Below, one piece after another: positions 44,658 through 57,005 of a stretch of DNA of 64,000 nucleotides. The first letter of the stretch is position 1. Every line of letters begins with the position of its first letter. The position numbers were made by a program, and so were the translations under genes. The notes beneath the pieces are model-generated. The model had not been told where the DNA came from, did not search any database, and saw only the letters and a list, made by a program, of their open reading frames with translations. Source of the stretch: Mycolicibacterium sp. CBMA 234 (GTDB lineage Bacteria; Actinomycetota; Actinomycetes; Mycobacteriales; Mycobacteriaceae); NCBI RefSeq assembly GCF_009729415.1, contig NZ_MPKW01000018.1:1-64000 (forward strand). The letters run 5' to 3'.

Positions 44658-44724
44658 CTTCGCGAGCAGACGCAAAACTGTCATTTTTCGCCTGGAAACG
44701 ACAGTTTTGCGTCTGTTCGCGAAG
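44658..44724. repeat. Long hairpin, member B of the dispersed inverted-repeat family
   Basis: Two 25-base arms (44658-44682, 44700-44724) pair perfectly around a 17-base loop, between the convergent SDR and RibD-fold genes. The arm core CGAGCAGACGCAAAACTGT nearly equals that of the hairpin at 8981-9037. It can serve as a bidirectional terminator. Confidence 0.75.
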
Positions 44725-44729
44725 AGAAC

Positions 44730-45377
44730 TCAGCGCCGCCAGAACAAGTGGTGGATGACGCCGCTGGGGCTGGGGACCACGTCGCAGTGGTAGCGGTCGA
44801 GCAGCTCGTCGGGGGACTCCCAGAGTCGTGAGCCCTCGCCGAGCGTCACGGTGGGGGACACCGCCACGTGCATTGTGTCGATCAGGCCGGCGTCGAGGAA
44901 GGCCCGGACCGTCTGCGCTCCGCCGCCGATGCGAATGTCCTTGCCCTGTGCGGCCTCTCGGGCCTGCTCCAACACCTCGGCCGGCGAGCCATCGACGAAG
45001 TGGAACGTCGTGTCCGACAACGTGAACGACGGCCGCAGGTGGTGTGTCATCACGAACACCGGGGTGTGGAACGGCGGGTTGTCGCCCCACCAGCCCAGCC
45101 AGTCGAGCTTGGCCGGCCCGCGATACGGGCTGAACTTGTTGGCGCCCATGATCTCTGCGCCGATGTTGTTGGAGAAATCGCGCACCAGGTAGTCGTCGAG
45201 ACCGCGGCTGCCACCCGGATCGGAGCGGGTGGGCCAGCTGGCGGTGACGCCGGCCCACGAGCCAACCAGGACCCCTGGGTCGGCGTGGCCGAAGGGTCGT
45301 TCGTGGCTCTGGCCGGCCCCGGCACCGAAGCCGTCGGCCGATACACAGAAGTTCTGTACTTTCACCAGTTGCGTCAT
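44730..45377 (-). CDS. RibD C-terminal/dihydrofolate reductase-fold protein
   Basis: 215 residues from ATG 45377 (MTQLVKVQNFCVSADG); an ATG six codons upstream is possible. Features are EIMGANKFSPYRG, PVFVMTHHLRP, DIRIGGGAQTVRAFLDAGLIDTMHVAVSPTVTLGEGSRLW. This is the RibD C-terminal domain as found in stand-alone NADPH reductases of unknown substrate; it is not FolA. It reads toward the convergent SDR gene and is separated from accD6 by a hairpin. Confidence 0.82.
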   Translation of the reverse strand: MTQLVKVQNFCVSADGFGAGAGQSHERPFGHADPGVLVGSWAGVTASWPTRSDPGGSRGLDDYLVRDFSNNIGAEIMGANKFSPYRGPAKLDWLGWWGDNPPFHTPVFVMTHHLRPSFTLSDTTFHFVDGSPAEVLEQAREAAQGKDIRIGGGAQTVRAFLDAGLIDTMHVAVSPTVTLGEGSRLWESPDELLDRYHCDVVPSPSGVIHHLFWRR

Positions 45378-45423
45378 GGTTGTACAGACTCCCATCGTTG
45401 ATGAAACTCATCGCCCAGTAGAC

Positions 45424-45462
45424 GCGAAAACCCCCTAAATCATCAGATTCAGGGGGTTTCGC
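45424..45462 (-). terminator. Hairpin after accD6
   Basis: GCGAAAACCCCCT and AGGGGGTTTCGC pair with one bulged base around a 14-base loop, 18 bp after the accD6 stop at the end of the FAS-II operon. Flanking bases (AGTAGACGCG... and ...CTGTTCGCGAGAGAAC) resemble those around the hairpin at 44658-44724. Confidence 0.65.
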
Positions 45463-45479
45463 GACTGTTCGCGAGAGAA

Positions 45480-46907
45480 CTACAACGCGATGTTCTTGTG
45501 GCGACCGCGGCGGGCCGGAGCCTCGGCGAGGGCCTGGGTGATCTTCGACCGGGTGTGGGCCGGATCGATCTTCTCGTCGACGACGCCGATGTCGATGGCC
45601 GAGTCAACGCCACCGGCGATGCGCTCGTGCTCGAGGGCCAGCTCTTCGTGCAGGGCATCGCGCTCGGCGGCGTCCTCAACGGCGGCCAGCTTGCGCTTGT
45701 GCAGGATGCCGACGGCAGCCTTGGCGCCCATGACGGCGACCTCGGCGTCCGGCCAGGCGAATACCTTCGACGCGCCGAGCGACCGCGAGTTCATCGCGAT
45801 GTAGGCGCCGCCGTAGATCTTGCGGGTCACCAGGGTGACGCGGGGGACTTCGGCCTCACCGAACGCGTGCAGCAGCTTGGCGCCGCGACGCACCACGCCG
45901 CCCCACTCCTGGTCGACGCCGGGCAGGTAGCCGGGCACGTCGACCAGCACGATCAGCGGAATGCCGAACGCGTCGCAGAGGCGCACGAAACGTGCGGCCT
46001 TCTCGGCGCTTTCGGAATTGAGGCAGCCGCCCAGACGCAGCGGGTTGTTGGCGATGACGCCCACCGACCGACCGGCGAGGCGGCCCAGGCCGACCACGAT
46101 GGACGGCGCCCACTTGGACTGGAACTCTTCGAACGGCACGCCCTCGTCGAGCAGAGCCTCGACGATCGGGTGCACGTCGTAGGCGCGCCGCGCCGATTCG
46201 GGCATGAGGGCCCGGATGTCGGTGTCGCCGGCCTCGGCCTTGGCGCGGTCGAAATGACCCTGCTGGCAGAACAATCCGACCAGGCGGCGGCCGCGCTCGT
46301 AGGTGTCGACCTCGTCGTCGGCGACGATGTGGCACACGCCGGACTTCTTGTGGTGGGTGTCAGGTCCGCCGAGCGAGACCATGTCGACGTCCTCACCGGT
46401 GACGCTGCGGACCACGTCCGGGCCGGTGACGAACACGCGGCCCTCGGGGGCCATGACGATGACGTCGGTCAGCGCCGGTCCGTAGGCGGCACCACCGGCG
46501 GCGAAGCCGACGACCAGCGAGATCTGGGGGATGTAGCCCGAGGCCCGGATCATGGCCTCGAAGACCTGGCCGACCGCGTGCAGCGCGCGCACACCCTCGG
46601 CCAGACGGGCGCCACCGGAGTGCCAGATGCCCACGATGGGGGCCTGATCGTCGATGGCGGTGTCGTAGGCGCGGACGATGTGCGCGCAGCCGTCGACGCC
46701 CATGGCGCCACCCATGACGGTGCCGTCGGTGGCGAACGCGATGGTGCGCACGCCGTTGACGGTGCCGGAGGCGGCCAGGACGCCCGACTTGTCCCGCTCG
46801 TGCAGCGGCTTGACGCTGCCCGGGTCGAAGAAGGTCTGCAGGCGCAGCAGCGGGTCGCGAGGATCAAGTGATTCGGCGGCCGTCGCCTCAGGTGCCAGGG
46901 TCGTCAT
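45480..46907 (-). CDS. accD6: Acyl-CoA carboxylase carboxyltransferase beta subunit AccD6
   Basis: 475 residues. It has the carboxyltransferase signatures IWHSGGARLAEGV, GFAAGGAAYGPALTD, GPDVVRSVTGEDVD and LVDVPGYLPGVDQEWGGVVRRGAKLLHAF. AccD6 with AccA3 makes malonyl-CoA for mycolic acid chain elongation. ATG 46907 is preceded by AGGAG. It is the last gene of the fabD-acpM-kasA-kasB-accD6 operon, as in M. tuberculosis (Rv2247). Confidence 0.96.
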   Translation of the reverse strand: MTTLAPEATAAESLDPRDPLLRLQTFFDPGSVKPLHERDKSGVLAASGTVNGVRTIAFATDGTVMGGAMGVDGCAHIVRAYDTAIDDQAPIVGIWHSGGARLAEGVRALHAVGQVFEAMIRASGYIPQISLVVGFAAGGAAYGPALTDVIVMAPEGRVFVTGPDVVRSVTGEDVDMVSLGGPDTHHKKSGVCHIVADDEVDTYERGRRLVGLFCQQGHFDRAKAEAGDTDIRALMPESARRAYDVHPIVEALLDEGVPFEEFQSKWAPSIVVGLGRLAGRSVGVIANNPLRLGGCLNSESAEKAARFVRLCDAFGIPLIVLVDVPGYLPGVDQEWGGVVRRGAKLLHAFGEAEVPRVTLVTRKIYGGAYIAMNSRSLGASKVFAWPDAEVAVMGAKAAVGILHKRKLAAVEDAAERDALHEELALEHERIAGGVDSAIDIGVVDEKIDPAHTRSKITQALAEAPARRGRHKNIAL

Positions 46908-46946
46908 TTTCTAATCTCCTTGATTTCGCGGACTTCGCTGCGTTGC

Positions 46947-48200
46947 TCAGTACCGGCCGAAGGCGAGCGCGACGTTGTGACCGCCGAACCCGAACGAATT
47001 GTTGATTGCGTACTTGTAGTCGCCCTGTCGCGGAGCCTTGGAGACCACGTCCAGATCGATCTCCGGATCGAGGTTCTCCAGGTTCAGTGTGGGCGGTACC
47101 ACGCCGTCGCGCAGCGCGAGCACGGTGAGGATGGACTCCACCGCGCCGACCGCGCCGACCGAGTGGCCGAGCGCCGACTTAGGGGCGTACACCGCGGGCT
47201 TGTGGCCCTTCATGGCGTTGTTGATGGCCACGCCTTCAGCGACGTCACCGACAGAGGTACCGGTGGCGTGCGCGTTGACGTGGTCGATGTCGGACGGCAC
47301 CAGACCGGCGAGCTCTATGGCCCGGCTCATGGCATGCCCGGCCTGCTCACCGTTGGGGTCCGGCGCCACGATGTGGAAGCCGTCGGAGGTGACGCTGGCG
47401 CCCATCAGGCGAGCCAGGATGTTGGCGCCGCGGGCCTTGGCGTGTTCCTCGGTCTCGATGACCAGCAGGGCGCCGCCCTCGCCGAACACGAAACCGGTGC
47501 GATCCCGGTCGAACGGCCGGCAGGCCCCGGTCGGATTGTCATTGTTGGTGGACAGCACGATGCGCAGCTGGGCGAAGCCGGCGATCGGCACTGCTTCGAT
47601 CTTGGTCTCGACGCCACCGCAGATGGCGATATCGGCCTCACCGAGCACGATGTTGCGCCAGGCGTTGGCGATGGCCTCCGAGCCGGACGCACACGCCGAG
47701 ATCACTGTGGTGACGCCGGCCTTGGCCTTGCGGTCGAGTCCGACAGCGGCAGCGGAGCCGTTCGGCATGAACATCTGCACGACCAGCGGGGACACTCCGC
47801 GCAGGCCCTTCTGGCGCATGTTGTCGTAGGCGAACACCAGTTCCTCGGCGGACCCGATGCCGGTGCCGATGGACACCATGAGGCGCCGGGTGTCGACGTC
47901 GGGTGCCCCGGCGTTCTCCCACGCGCGGCGCCCGATGACCGTGGACATCTTCTGTAGGTATGACAGCCGACGCAGCTCGACGCGCGTCAGCTCGCTTTCG
48001 AAGTCTTCGAGCAGATGGCCGCCGATGCGGACCGGCAGGTCGTACTCCTCGATGAACGAGTCATGGAGTAGACGGATGCCGCTCTCTCCTGCGAGGAGCT
48101 TCTGCCAGGTGGTTTCGGCGTCGGTCGCCAACGCGGTCGTCATGGCAACGCCAGTGACGACCACGTTGGGCAAACCGTTCCCCGTAGAAACTGGAGACAT
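46947..48200 (-). CDS. kasB: Beta-ketoacyl-ACP synthase KasB
   Basis: 417 residues. Catalytic Cys170 in [11 protein letters not shown], His in NAHATGTS and in NSFGFGGHN, the Cys-His-His triad of type II ketosynthases. It elongates long acyl-AcpM during mycolate synthesis; KasB carries out the last extensions. It lies 40 bp after kasA and is clearly its paralogue (same length, shared motifs). It is called kasB by position. Confidence 0.95.
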   Translation of the reverse strand: MSPVSTGNGLPNVVVTGVAMTTALATDAETTWQKLLAGESGIRLLHDSFIEEYDLPVRIGGHLLEDFESELTRVELRRLSYLQKMSTVIGRRAWENAGAPDVDTRRLMVSIGTGIGSAEELVFAYDNMRQKGLRGVSPLVVQMFMPNGSAAAVGLDRKAKAGVTTVISACASGSEAIANAWRNIVLGEADIAICGGVETKIEAVPIAGFAQLRIVLSTNNDNPTGACRPFDRDRTGFVFGEGGALLVIETEEHAKARGANILARLMGASVTSDGFHIVAPDPNGEQAGHAMSRAIELAGLVPSDIDHVNAHATGTSVGDVAEGVAINNAMKGHKPAVYAPKSALGHSVGAVGAVESILTVLALRDGVVPPTLNLENLDPEIDLDVVSKAPRQGDYKYAINNSFGFGGHNVALAFGRY

Positions 48201-48240
48201 CTACCGAGTCATTCCTTTCGAGGCTTTCCCTGCAGGTGCC

Positions 48241-49491
48241 TCAGTACTTACCGAATGCCAGTGCCACATTGTGTCCACCGAACCCGAACGAGTTGTTGAT
48301 GGCGTACTTGTAGTCGCCATAACGCGGCTCGCCCGCAACCACATCGAGATCAATCTCGGGATCGGGTGTCTCGTAGTTGAGCGTCGGGGGGATGACCCCG
48401 TCGCGCAACGCGAGCACCGTCAACACCGACTCCAGGGCACCGACGGCACCGATGGAGTGGCCGAGGGACGACTTCGGTGCGTACACCGCGGCGTTCTGAC
48501 ATCCGGCAACCCGGATGGCATTGGCCTCGGCGGTGTCACCGATCGGGGTGGCCGTGCCGTGGGCATTGATGTGGTCAATGTCCTTGGCGTCCAGACCAGC
48601 GGTCTCCAGGGCACGCTTCATCGCGGCACCGGCCCGCAGGCCGTTGTCGGCCGGAGCGACCATGTGGAACGCGTCCGACGTGATACCAGCGCCCATCAAC
48701 CGAGCGATCGGCTTGGCACCACGTGCCAGGGCGTGCTCTTCGGTCTCGATGATCATCATCGCGCCGGCTTCACCGAACACGAAGCCGTCACGGTCCTTGT
48801 CGAATGGCCGCGACGCGCGCTCGGGCTCGTCGTTGCGGGTCGACATGGCGCGCATCATCGAGAACGCCGCGATGGGCAGTGCCTCGATGGTGCCCTCGAC
48901 GCCGCCGACGACGGCGAAGTCCGCGTCACCCATGACGACCTGACGCCAGCCGTGGGCGATGGCCTCAGAACCCGACGAGCACGCCGACACCGGTGTGATG
49001 ACCCCGGCGCGGGCGCCGAGCTCGAGACCGGCGACAGCAGCCGCACCGTTGGGCATGATCATCTGAACGGCGAGCGGGCTGACCTTGCGGATGCCGCCCT
49101 CGTTCATCGCGTCGTAGGTTTCGACGATCTTCTCGCCACCACCGAGACCGGTGCCGATCACGACCGAGAAACGATCGGGATCGACCTCGGGCGCACCGGC
49201 GTTCTGCCAGAGCCGTCGGGCCAGTACGAGCGACAAGCGTTGCACGTAGGAATTGCGGCGCAGCTCGACGCGGGTCAGCTGGCTTTCGATGTCATCAACC
49301 AGGTGGCCACCGATACGCACCGGAAGGTCCCACTTGGTGACGAAGTCGTCGGTCAACTCACGGATGCCGCTTTCGCCTGCCAGGAGACCCTTCCACGTGC
49401 TCTCGACATCCGCGGCGAGAGCAGTGGTGGCCTCCACGGCGGTCACCACAACGCTGGGGAAACCGCCGTTAGCAGTGGAAGGCCTGGTCAC
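48241..49491 (-). CDS. kasA: Beta-ketoacyl-ACP synthase KasA
   Basis: 416 residues. Catalytic Cys171 in [11 protein letters not shown] matches the Cys171 of M. tuberculosis KasA; His residues lie in NAHGTATP and NSFGFGGHN. It starts with GTG 49491, overlapping the acpM stop by four bases (GTGA). It condenses malonyl-AcpM with growing acyl chains in FAS-II and is the target of thiolactomycin-type inhibitors in the family. Confidence 0.96.
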   Translation of the reverse strand: MTRPSTANGGFPSVVVTAVEATTALAADVESTWKGLLAGESGIRELTDDFVTKWDLPVRIGGHLVDDIESQLTRVELRRNSYVQRLSLVLARRLWQNAGAPEVDPDRFSVVIGTGLGGGEKIVETYDAMNEGGIRKVSPLAVQMIMPNGAAAVAGLELGARAGVITPVSACSSGSEAIAHGWRQVVMGDADFAVVGGVEGTIEALPIAAFSMMRAMSTRNDEPERASRPFDKDRDGFVFGEAGAMMIIETEEHALARGAKPIARLMGAGITSDAFHMVAPADNGLRAGAAMKRALETAGLDAKDIDHINAHGTATPIGDTAEANAIRVAGCQNAAVYAPKSSLGHSIGAVGALESVLTVLALRDGVIPPTLNYETPDPEIDLDVVAGEPRYGDYKYAINNSFGFGGHNVALAFGKY

Positions 49492-49781
49492 TTCGTGAAC
49501 TTATCGCGCAGCGCGGCAGCAGCCTCGGGGTTCTCTTCCTCGAGCTTCTGGATGTAGGCGACGACGTCACCAACGGTGCGCAGGCCGGCCAGGTCCTCGT
49601 CCGGGATCTTCACGCCGTACTTGTCCTCGGTCTGGACGGCGATCTCAACCATCGACAGCGAGTCGATGTCCAGGTCGTCGACGAAGGACTTCTCCGGGGT
49701 GACCTCAGACGGCTCGATACCGGTGACCTCTTCGATGATCTCGGCGAGGCCGGCGATGATTTCTTCTTGATTGGCAGCCAC
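49488..49781 (-). CDS. acpM: Meromycolate acyl carrier protein AcpM
   Basis: 97 residues from GTG 49781, with AAGGGG upstream. The phosphopantetheine attachment Ser is in [13 protein letters not shown]. The protein is longer than E. coli ACP because of a C-terminal extension ([20 protein letters not shown]), as in M. tuberculosis AcpM. It carries the growing meromycolate chain. It is coupled to kasA by a GTGA overlap and lies 76 bp after fabD. Confidence 0.95.
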   Translation of the reverse strand: MAANQEEIIAGLAEIIEEVTGIEPSEVTPEKSFVDDLDIDSLSMVEIAVQTEDKYGVKIPDEDLAGLRTVGDVVAYIQKLEEENPEAAAALRDKFTK

Positions 49782-49857
49782 GATGGCCCCTTCTCTTTTG
49801 TTGTGTCGGCACACCGGATTTGGTGTGCCGGGTTGGTTGTTTCGGCAAACAGCCCTG

Positions 49858-50793
49858 TCAGAACTCGGTGAGTCCGTCCAGGTCTGCGGGAGTCTTGATG
49901 GCAAAGGTCGGCACGCCCTTGACTTCGCGCTTGGCGATGCCGGTCAGGGTGCCAGCCGGCGGGAATTCGATGATGCCGGTGATTTCCTGGCCCTCGAACC
50001 GCTCGCGCAGGGTGGCCGAGCACAGGTCCCAGCGCACCGGGCGGGTCATCTGGGCGACCAGCTTCTCCATGGCGTCCGCGGCGTCGGCAACCGGCTGGCC
50101 GTCAGCGTTGGACAGCAGGGTAGTGGTCGGCTCGCTGGGGCTCACGGTCGCCGCGGCGGCCGCGTACGGCTCCTGCGCCGAGCTCATGAAGTGCGTGTGG
50201 AAGGCACCGGCGGTGGCCAGCACCCGGACCCGAGCCTTGGCCGGCGGATCCTCGGCCAGCTTCTCCAGCGCCGAGATGGCTCCGGCAGCGACGATCTGAC
50301 CGGCCGCGTTGCGGTTGGCCGGGACCAGTTCGAGTGCTTCGAGACGGGCGAGCACCTCAGCCTCGTCGCCGCCGAGTACGGCGGCCATACCCGTGGGCTC
50401 GAGTGCACAGGCCTTGGCCATCTCCGCGCCGCGGGTGGCGGCGAGCTTGATGGCCTCGTCGGCGGAGATGACGCCCGCGATGGCGTAAGCGGCGATCTCA
50501 CCGACGGAGTGGCCGGCCACGATGGTGGTGGCGCCGGCCAGCAGGCCACGCTTGGTCAGTTCTTCGTATGCGAGCAGCGTCGCTGCGACGACCAGGGGCT
50601 GGGTGACCGCGGTGTCGGTGATTTCCTCGGCGGTCGCCGTGGTGCCGAGCTGGACCAAATCCAGGCCGCTGATCTGCGACCACGTGGCCAGACGGTCAGC
50701 GGCGCCGGGCAGCTCCAGCCAGGGGGCGAGCATGCCGGGCGTCTGAGATCCCTGCCCGGGGGCAAGCAGCGCAAGCACAGGTGTTTGAGGCAC
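49858..50793 (-). CDS. fabD: Malonyl-CoA:AcpM acyltransferase FabD
   Basis: 311 residues. N-terminal LLAPGQGSQTPGML, active-site GHSVGE, and catalytic His in TAGAFHTHFM. It loads malonyl onto AcpM. GTG 50793 is the start and the first gene of the FAS-II operon. The upstream region holds the likely MabR operator. Confidence 0.95.
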   Translation of the reverse strand: MPQTPVLALLAPGQGSQTPGMLAPWLELPGAADRLATWSQISGLDLVQLGTTATAEEITDTAVTQPLVVAATLLAYEELTKRGLLAGATTIVAGHSVGEIAAYAIAGVISADEAIKLAATRGAEMAKACALEPTGMAAVLGGDEAEVLARLEALELVPANRNAAGQIVAAGAISALEKLAEDPPAKARVRVLATAGAFHTHFMSSAQEPYAAAAATVSPSEPTTTLLSNADGQPVADAADAMEKLVAQMTRPVRWDLCSATLRERFEGQEITGIIEFPPAGTLTGIAKREVKGVPTFAIKTPADLDGLTEF

Positions 50794-50858
50794 GGATTAA
50801 GAAAACACTGTGAAGCTGGATTTATGCCGTGTAAGAGATTATGAACCTCGTCTTAAAG

Positions 50859-50879
50859 TTTTGTGGAATGTCTACAAAA
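50859..50879. promoter_or_regulatory. MabR operator upstream of fabD
   Basis: TTTTGT (50859-50864) and ACAAAA (50874-50879) form a perfect inverted repeat with a 9-bp spacer, 66 bp before fabD. MabR is known to bind an inverted repeat of this kind upstream of the mycobacterial fasII operon; the mabR gene is next door. Confidence 0.7.
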
Positions 50880-50976
50880 ACGCACGTTATGCAACATTGC
50901 CGAGACCTCGCTGCGACGTGGATCACCATGTTGAGTGGTTAGTTACCGCTGGGTAGGCCATGTCCGGGTGTGCTGA

Positions 50977-52221
50977 TCAGGCTGTTTGCTGATTGGTTTG
51001 GTGCGTCTGACGGCTCAATCGACCCACTGTCGATGCCACACGAAGCACATACGCATCCCTGGGCACCATCGGATCGCGGCCGGTGAAGTCCGCAATCCGG
51101 CGCAACCGGTACCGGACGGTGTTTGGATGAACGAACAATTTACGGGCGCACGCTTCTATGGCGCCGCCGGCATCGAGGTAGGCATCGAGCGTCTCGGAGA
51201 GGGCCGGGCCCGCATCCTGCAGTGGTCGAACCACCTCGAGCTCCAGGGCTGCGATGGCCGAGCGGTCGCCGAGTAGCGCGCGTTCGGGCAGTAGTTCGCG
51301 GGCCGGCACCGGGCGCGGCGCGCCCGTCCACCCGGTCACCGCGTTCATCCCGGCGATGGCCTCGGTGGCGCTGTAGTGCGCTGCCGCCAGCGTCGCGGCC
51401 GTCGGCCCGATCACCACCGGGCCGTCGGCGAACACAGCCATCAACTCACCCAGGAAGCGATCGGTGGGGGAGATCGGGCCGGACACGATGGCCACCAGCC
51501 AGGTGCCGTGCACGTCGGACAGCGCGACCCGGCCGTGGCGGGTGGTGACGTCGTGAACGTCCTCGCTGGCCAGATCGATCCGGTCCGGCTGCGGGAAGCC
51601 CACCACCACGGTGGCGGGCGCGGTGGCATCCCAGTTCAGCGCCGCTGCCTGAGACTGCAGGCTGGTGCCGACATCGCCGCGCACCACCGCGTCGACGACG
51701 TTGGCTTCCATCCGGGTGTCCCAGGCGCCACGGGCCTCGGCCTGGTCTGCGTAGGCGCTGGCCGCCGCGAAGGCCAGGTCGCGGCTGTACCGGAGGATGC
51801 CTGCGGTCAGTGCGGTCAGCTGCTCTTCAGTGCGGGCCAGGAGTGGCACGACTTCCTCGAAGAACTCCATCGTGGTCCGCACCATCTCCACCGACTGCCG
51901 TAGTGCGATCCGGCGTCGCAGATCTTGGGGCACCACCTCGAAGGCCTCTGCGGTGTAGCTGACGTCGCTGTTCGGGTCACGCATCCACTCGACGAAGTTG
52001 ACCACGGCGGTCTGCACGACGAGGTGGACGCTGGCCCGCTGGGATGCTTCGAGTTCGGCGAAGAATGGCAGCCGCTCTTCGAGAGCGTGCACGGCCTGGG
52101 TCGCCAACGTGCCGGAGTACTGCTTGAGGCGGCGCAGGACCGTCTCTGGCACGTTCTCCAATACCTCGAGCGTGGACTTGGGCGGGACGAACCGATTGCC
52201 AGCCGTGTTGTCAGGCACCAC
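50977..52221 (-). CDS. mabR: FAS-II transcriptional regulator MabR (PucR-type)
   Basis: 414 residues from GTG 52221. The C-terminus holds the PucR-type HTH, DAGGAIEACARKLFVHPNTVRYRLRRIADFTGRD. The N-terminal half is helical and probably binds long-chain acyl-CoA. The M. tuberculosis orthologue Rv2242 regulates fasII. Position between aceE and fabD is conserved. No leader is evident ahead of the start. Confidence 0.92.
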   Translation of the reverse strand: MVPDNTAGNRFVPPKSTLEVLENVPETVLRRLKQYSGTLATQAVHALEERLPFFAELEASQRASVHLVVQTAVVNFVEWMRDPNSDVSYTAEAFEVVPQDLRRRIALRQSVEMVRTTMEFFEEVVPLLARTEEQLTALTAGILRYSRDLAFAAASAYADQAEARGAWDTRMEANVVDAVVRGDVGTSLQSQAAALNWDATAPATVVVGFPQPDRIDLASEDVHDVTTRHGRVALSDVHGTWLVAIVSGPISPTDRFLGELMAVFADGPVVIGPTAATLAAAHYSATEAIAGMNAVTGWTGAPRPVPARELLPERALLGDRSAIAALELEVVRPLQDAGPALSETLDAYLDAGGAIEACARKLFVHPNTVRYRLRRIADFTGRDPMVPRDAYVLRVASTVGRLSRQTHQTNQQTA

Positions 52222-52263
52222 TAAAAGCTACGCCTGATTTCTGGAGATTTCTGCCAACCGGCT

Positions 52264-52328
52264 GCGCCGAAACTACGGGTTCTGGCGAGGATGAAGCGAT
52301 TCATCGTCAGAAACCGTAGTTTCGGCGC
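52264..52328 (-). terminator. Long hairpin after aceE
   Basis: Arms of 21 bases (52264-52284 and 52308-52328) pair with one mismatch, and the loop contains a further GATGAA/TTCATC pairing. It begins eight bases after the aceE stop and separates aceE from mabR. Confidence 0.65.
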
Positions 52329-52336
52329 TCGCGTTG

Positions 52337-55126
<2,790 letters not shown>

Positions 55127-55275
55127 CTGCCACTCCTTGGTATGCGATTTTCCAGATGCTTTTGGCAGTGTTCATGGTCCCCCCATCGTCCCGCAGATAT
55201 AGCGCCGGGGTGGGCTACCGGCGAGTACGTAATCGGATGCCCCGGATTGACGGACCAACCCTGTACCGTCACCTC

Positions 55276-55830
55276 ATGATCTTCAGCGCGGCCAGTGCAT
55301 CGCGGCTGCGCGCAGCCGCGATGGCACTCGGCAGCCTGGCTGTCGGCGCCATGGTGATCGTCGGCTGCACCAAGTCCGTCGAGGGCAGTTCAACTGTCGA
55401 CCAGCCCGGAGCAGCCGCGTACCGCACGTCGGTATCGCTGTCGGCTGCAGCGTCGGCCAGCTCGAGTTCGTCGAGCGCCTCGGTGGCGGCCGTGGAGGCA
55501 GCCTGCAACGGGTACGGCGACGGTGACAAAGCGGCCATGGAAGCGGTCAACGCGTACGTCGATGCGGAGAACGCCAGTGGCGCCGATCCTGGCAAGCAGC
55601 AGGCCGCGGTCGACGCCCTGCACCACGCGGCCGACTCGGTGACCAAGGGCCTGCCCACGGTGCAATCGCCCGCCCTCAAGGCGGCCTTCACCGCCTGGGC
55701 CGCAGCGGCCCAGGCGCTGGCCACGGCGATCAGCACCAATGCGTCAACATCTGACTTCAATACCGCGGTCGATGCCTTTAACCAGGCCAAGACGTCTACC
55801 GATAACGCTTGTGAGGCGGGTCTGCGTTGA
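55276..55830 (+). CDS. Putative lipoprotein (Rv2240c-like)
   Basis: 184 residues from ATG 55276. A lipoprotein signal peptide ends in the lipobox VIVGC (Cys about 28). A Ser/Ala-rich linker is followed by a helical domain (AACNGYGDGDKAAMEAVNAYVDAENAS) with a second Cys and a late Cys (DNACEAG). It is divergent from aceE, as Rv2240c is in M. tuberculosis. Function unknown. Confidence 0.8.
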   Translation: MIFSAASASRLRAAAMALGSLAVGAMVIVGCTKSVEGSSTVDQPGAAAYRTSVSLSAAASASSSSSSASVAAVEAACNGYGDGDKAAMEAVNAYVDAENASGADPGKQQAAVDALHHAADSVTKGLPTVQSPALKAAFTAWAAAAQALATAISTNASTSDFNTAVDAFNQAKTSTDNACEAGLR

Positions 55831-55937
55831 TCGGTGGCGATCAAAGATGTGTCTTGCGTCGAATGAATCGACGTCGCGTGCGAGTATTGGGTTCCACACA
55901 TACAGACTGCAAACAAGCAGGTTAGAGGAGGACACCG

Positions 55938-56360
55938 GTGGCCGCGGCGGACGCGCCGAACTACGCCCTGCGAATGGGCATTCACAATAATCAGATCGTC
56001 CAAGAGCTGGGATGGGACGAGGACACCGACGACGACATCCGCGCGGATATCGAAGATGCCTGCGGCGGAGAGCTTCTTGAGGAGGATTCCGACGAAGTCG
56101 TCGACGTCGTGCTGCTGTGGTGGCGCGATGACGACGGCGATCTGGTGGATCGCCTGATGGACGCCATCACGCCGCTGGCCGATGATGGGGTGATCTGGGT
56201 GGTCACCCCGAAGACCGGCAAGCGTGGCCACGTCCAACCTGCCGAGATCGCCGAGTCGGCGCCGACTGCTGGGCTGGTCGTCACCTCGTCGGCCAACCTC
56301 GGGGACTGGATCGCCAGCCGCTTGGTGCAGCCGAAGTCGAAGGCCGCGGGCCGGCACTAG
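55938..56360 (+). CDS. DUF3052 family protein (Rv2239c-like)
   Basis: 140 residues from GTG 55938, which has AGAGGAGG upstream. It contains MGIHNNQIVQELGWDEDTDDDIRADIEDACGGEL and VDVVLLWWRDDDGDL, the conserved DUF3052 core. Acidic and cytosolic, function unknown. It is in conserved order between the Rv2240c-like lipoprotein and ahpE. Confidence 0.88.
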   Translation: MAAADAPNYALRMGIHNNQIVQELGWDEDTDDDIRADIEDACGGELLEEDSDEVVDVVLLWWRDDDGDLVDRLMDAITPLADDGVIWVVTPKTGKRGHVQPAEIAESAPTAGLVVTSSANLGDWIASRLVQPKSKAAGRH

Positions 56361-56450
56361 TGGTGGTCGGTGCTCTGGCGCCGCGGCAAGGTGTGCACGA
56401 CGTGCCCGCCTTCGTGCGACAAGTCGTTGGGTTCCTGGCGGTCGTTTTGT

Positions 56451-56506
56451 CGAAACCAACTGCACGGCGGGGAATCGGCCCAGAAGTCGCCACCCAGTTG
56501 GTTTCG
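56451..56506 (+). promoter_or_regulatory. Inverted repeat just before the ahpE start
   Basis: CGAAACCAACTG (56451-56462) and CAGTTGGTTTCG (56495-56506) are perfect 12-base arms with a 32-base loop. The right arm ends two bases before GTG 56509, where no Shine-Dalgarno is visible. In RNA the hairpin could hide the ribosome site; in DNA it could be an operator. Confidence 0.5.
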
Positions 56507-56508
56507 CG

Positions 56509-56964
56509 GTGATTGAGGTTGGCGCAGTGGCGCCCGACTTCACACTGAAGGACCACCACGGTCGGGCGGTGACGCTGTCGGCGTTGCGCGGTAAGTCCGT
56601 GCTCCTGGTGTTCTTCCCGTTGGCCTTCACTCCGGTGTGCGCGGGGGAGCTCGGTGAGATTCAGGAAAACCTGGCCCGCTATCGCAACTCCTCGGTGGAG
56701 ACGCTGACCATTTCGGTGGGGCCGCCGGCCACGCACAAGGTCTGGGCCCGGGAGTCGGGCTTCGACTTCCCGATCCTGTCGGACTTCTGGCCGCACGGCG
56801 CCGTATCCCAGCTCTACGGGGTCTTCAACGCCGATGCTGGGTACCCGGATCGCGGCACCTTTGTGGTGGATGGGACCGGCGTGGTGCGGTTCGCCGAATG
56901 CACGTCGCCGGGGGAGGCGCGGGACCAGTCGGTCTGGGTTTCGGCGCTGAACGCGCTGGAGTGA
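56509..56964 (+). CDS. ahpE: One-Cys peroxiredoxin AhpE
   Basis: 151 residues from GTG 56509 (MIEVGAVAPDFTLKD). Peroxidatic Cys44 is in PLAFTPVCAGEL; VGPPATHKVWARESGFDFP, LSDFWPHGAVSQLYGVFN and RGTFVVDGTG match AhpE (Rv2238c) closely. It reduces peroxides and fatty-acid hydroperoxides and is recycled by mycoredoxin or mycothiol. A second cysteine, Cys131 (FAECTSPGE), is unusual for the one-Cys AhpE class as I know it. Synteny with M. tuberculosis supports the name. Confidence 0.93.
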   Translation: MIEVGAVAPDFTLKDHHGRAVTLSALRGKSVLLVFFPLAFTPVCAGELGEIQENLARYRNSSVETLTISVGPPATHKVWARESGFDFPILSDFWPHGAVSQLYGVFNADAGYPDRGTFVVDGTGVVRFAECTSPGEARDQSVWVSALNALE

Positions 56965-57005
56965 TTTTCCCTAGGCCCGCTATCCCGTGTAGCGTGCCCG
57001 AGGCG

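Noticed and set aside
45498..46871. A 457-codon plus-strand frame opposite accD6
   Set aside because: The minus-strand AccD6 is a full-length known enzyme; the antisense frame is Asp/His/Gly-rich shadow sequence.
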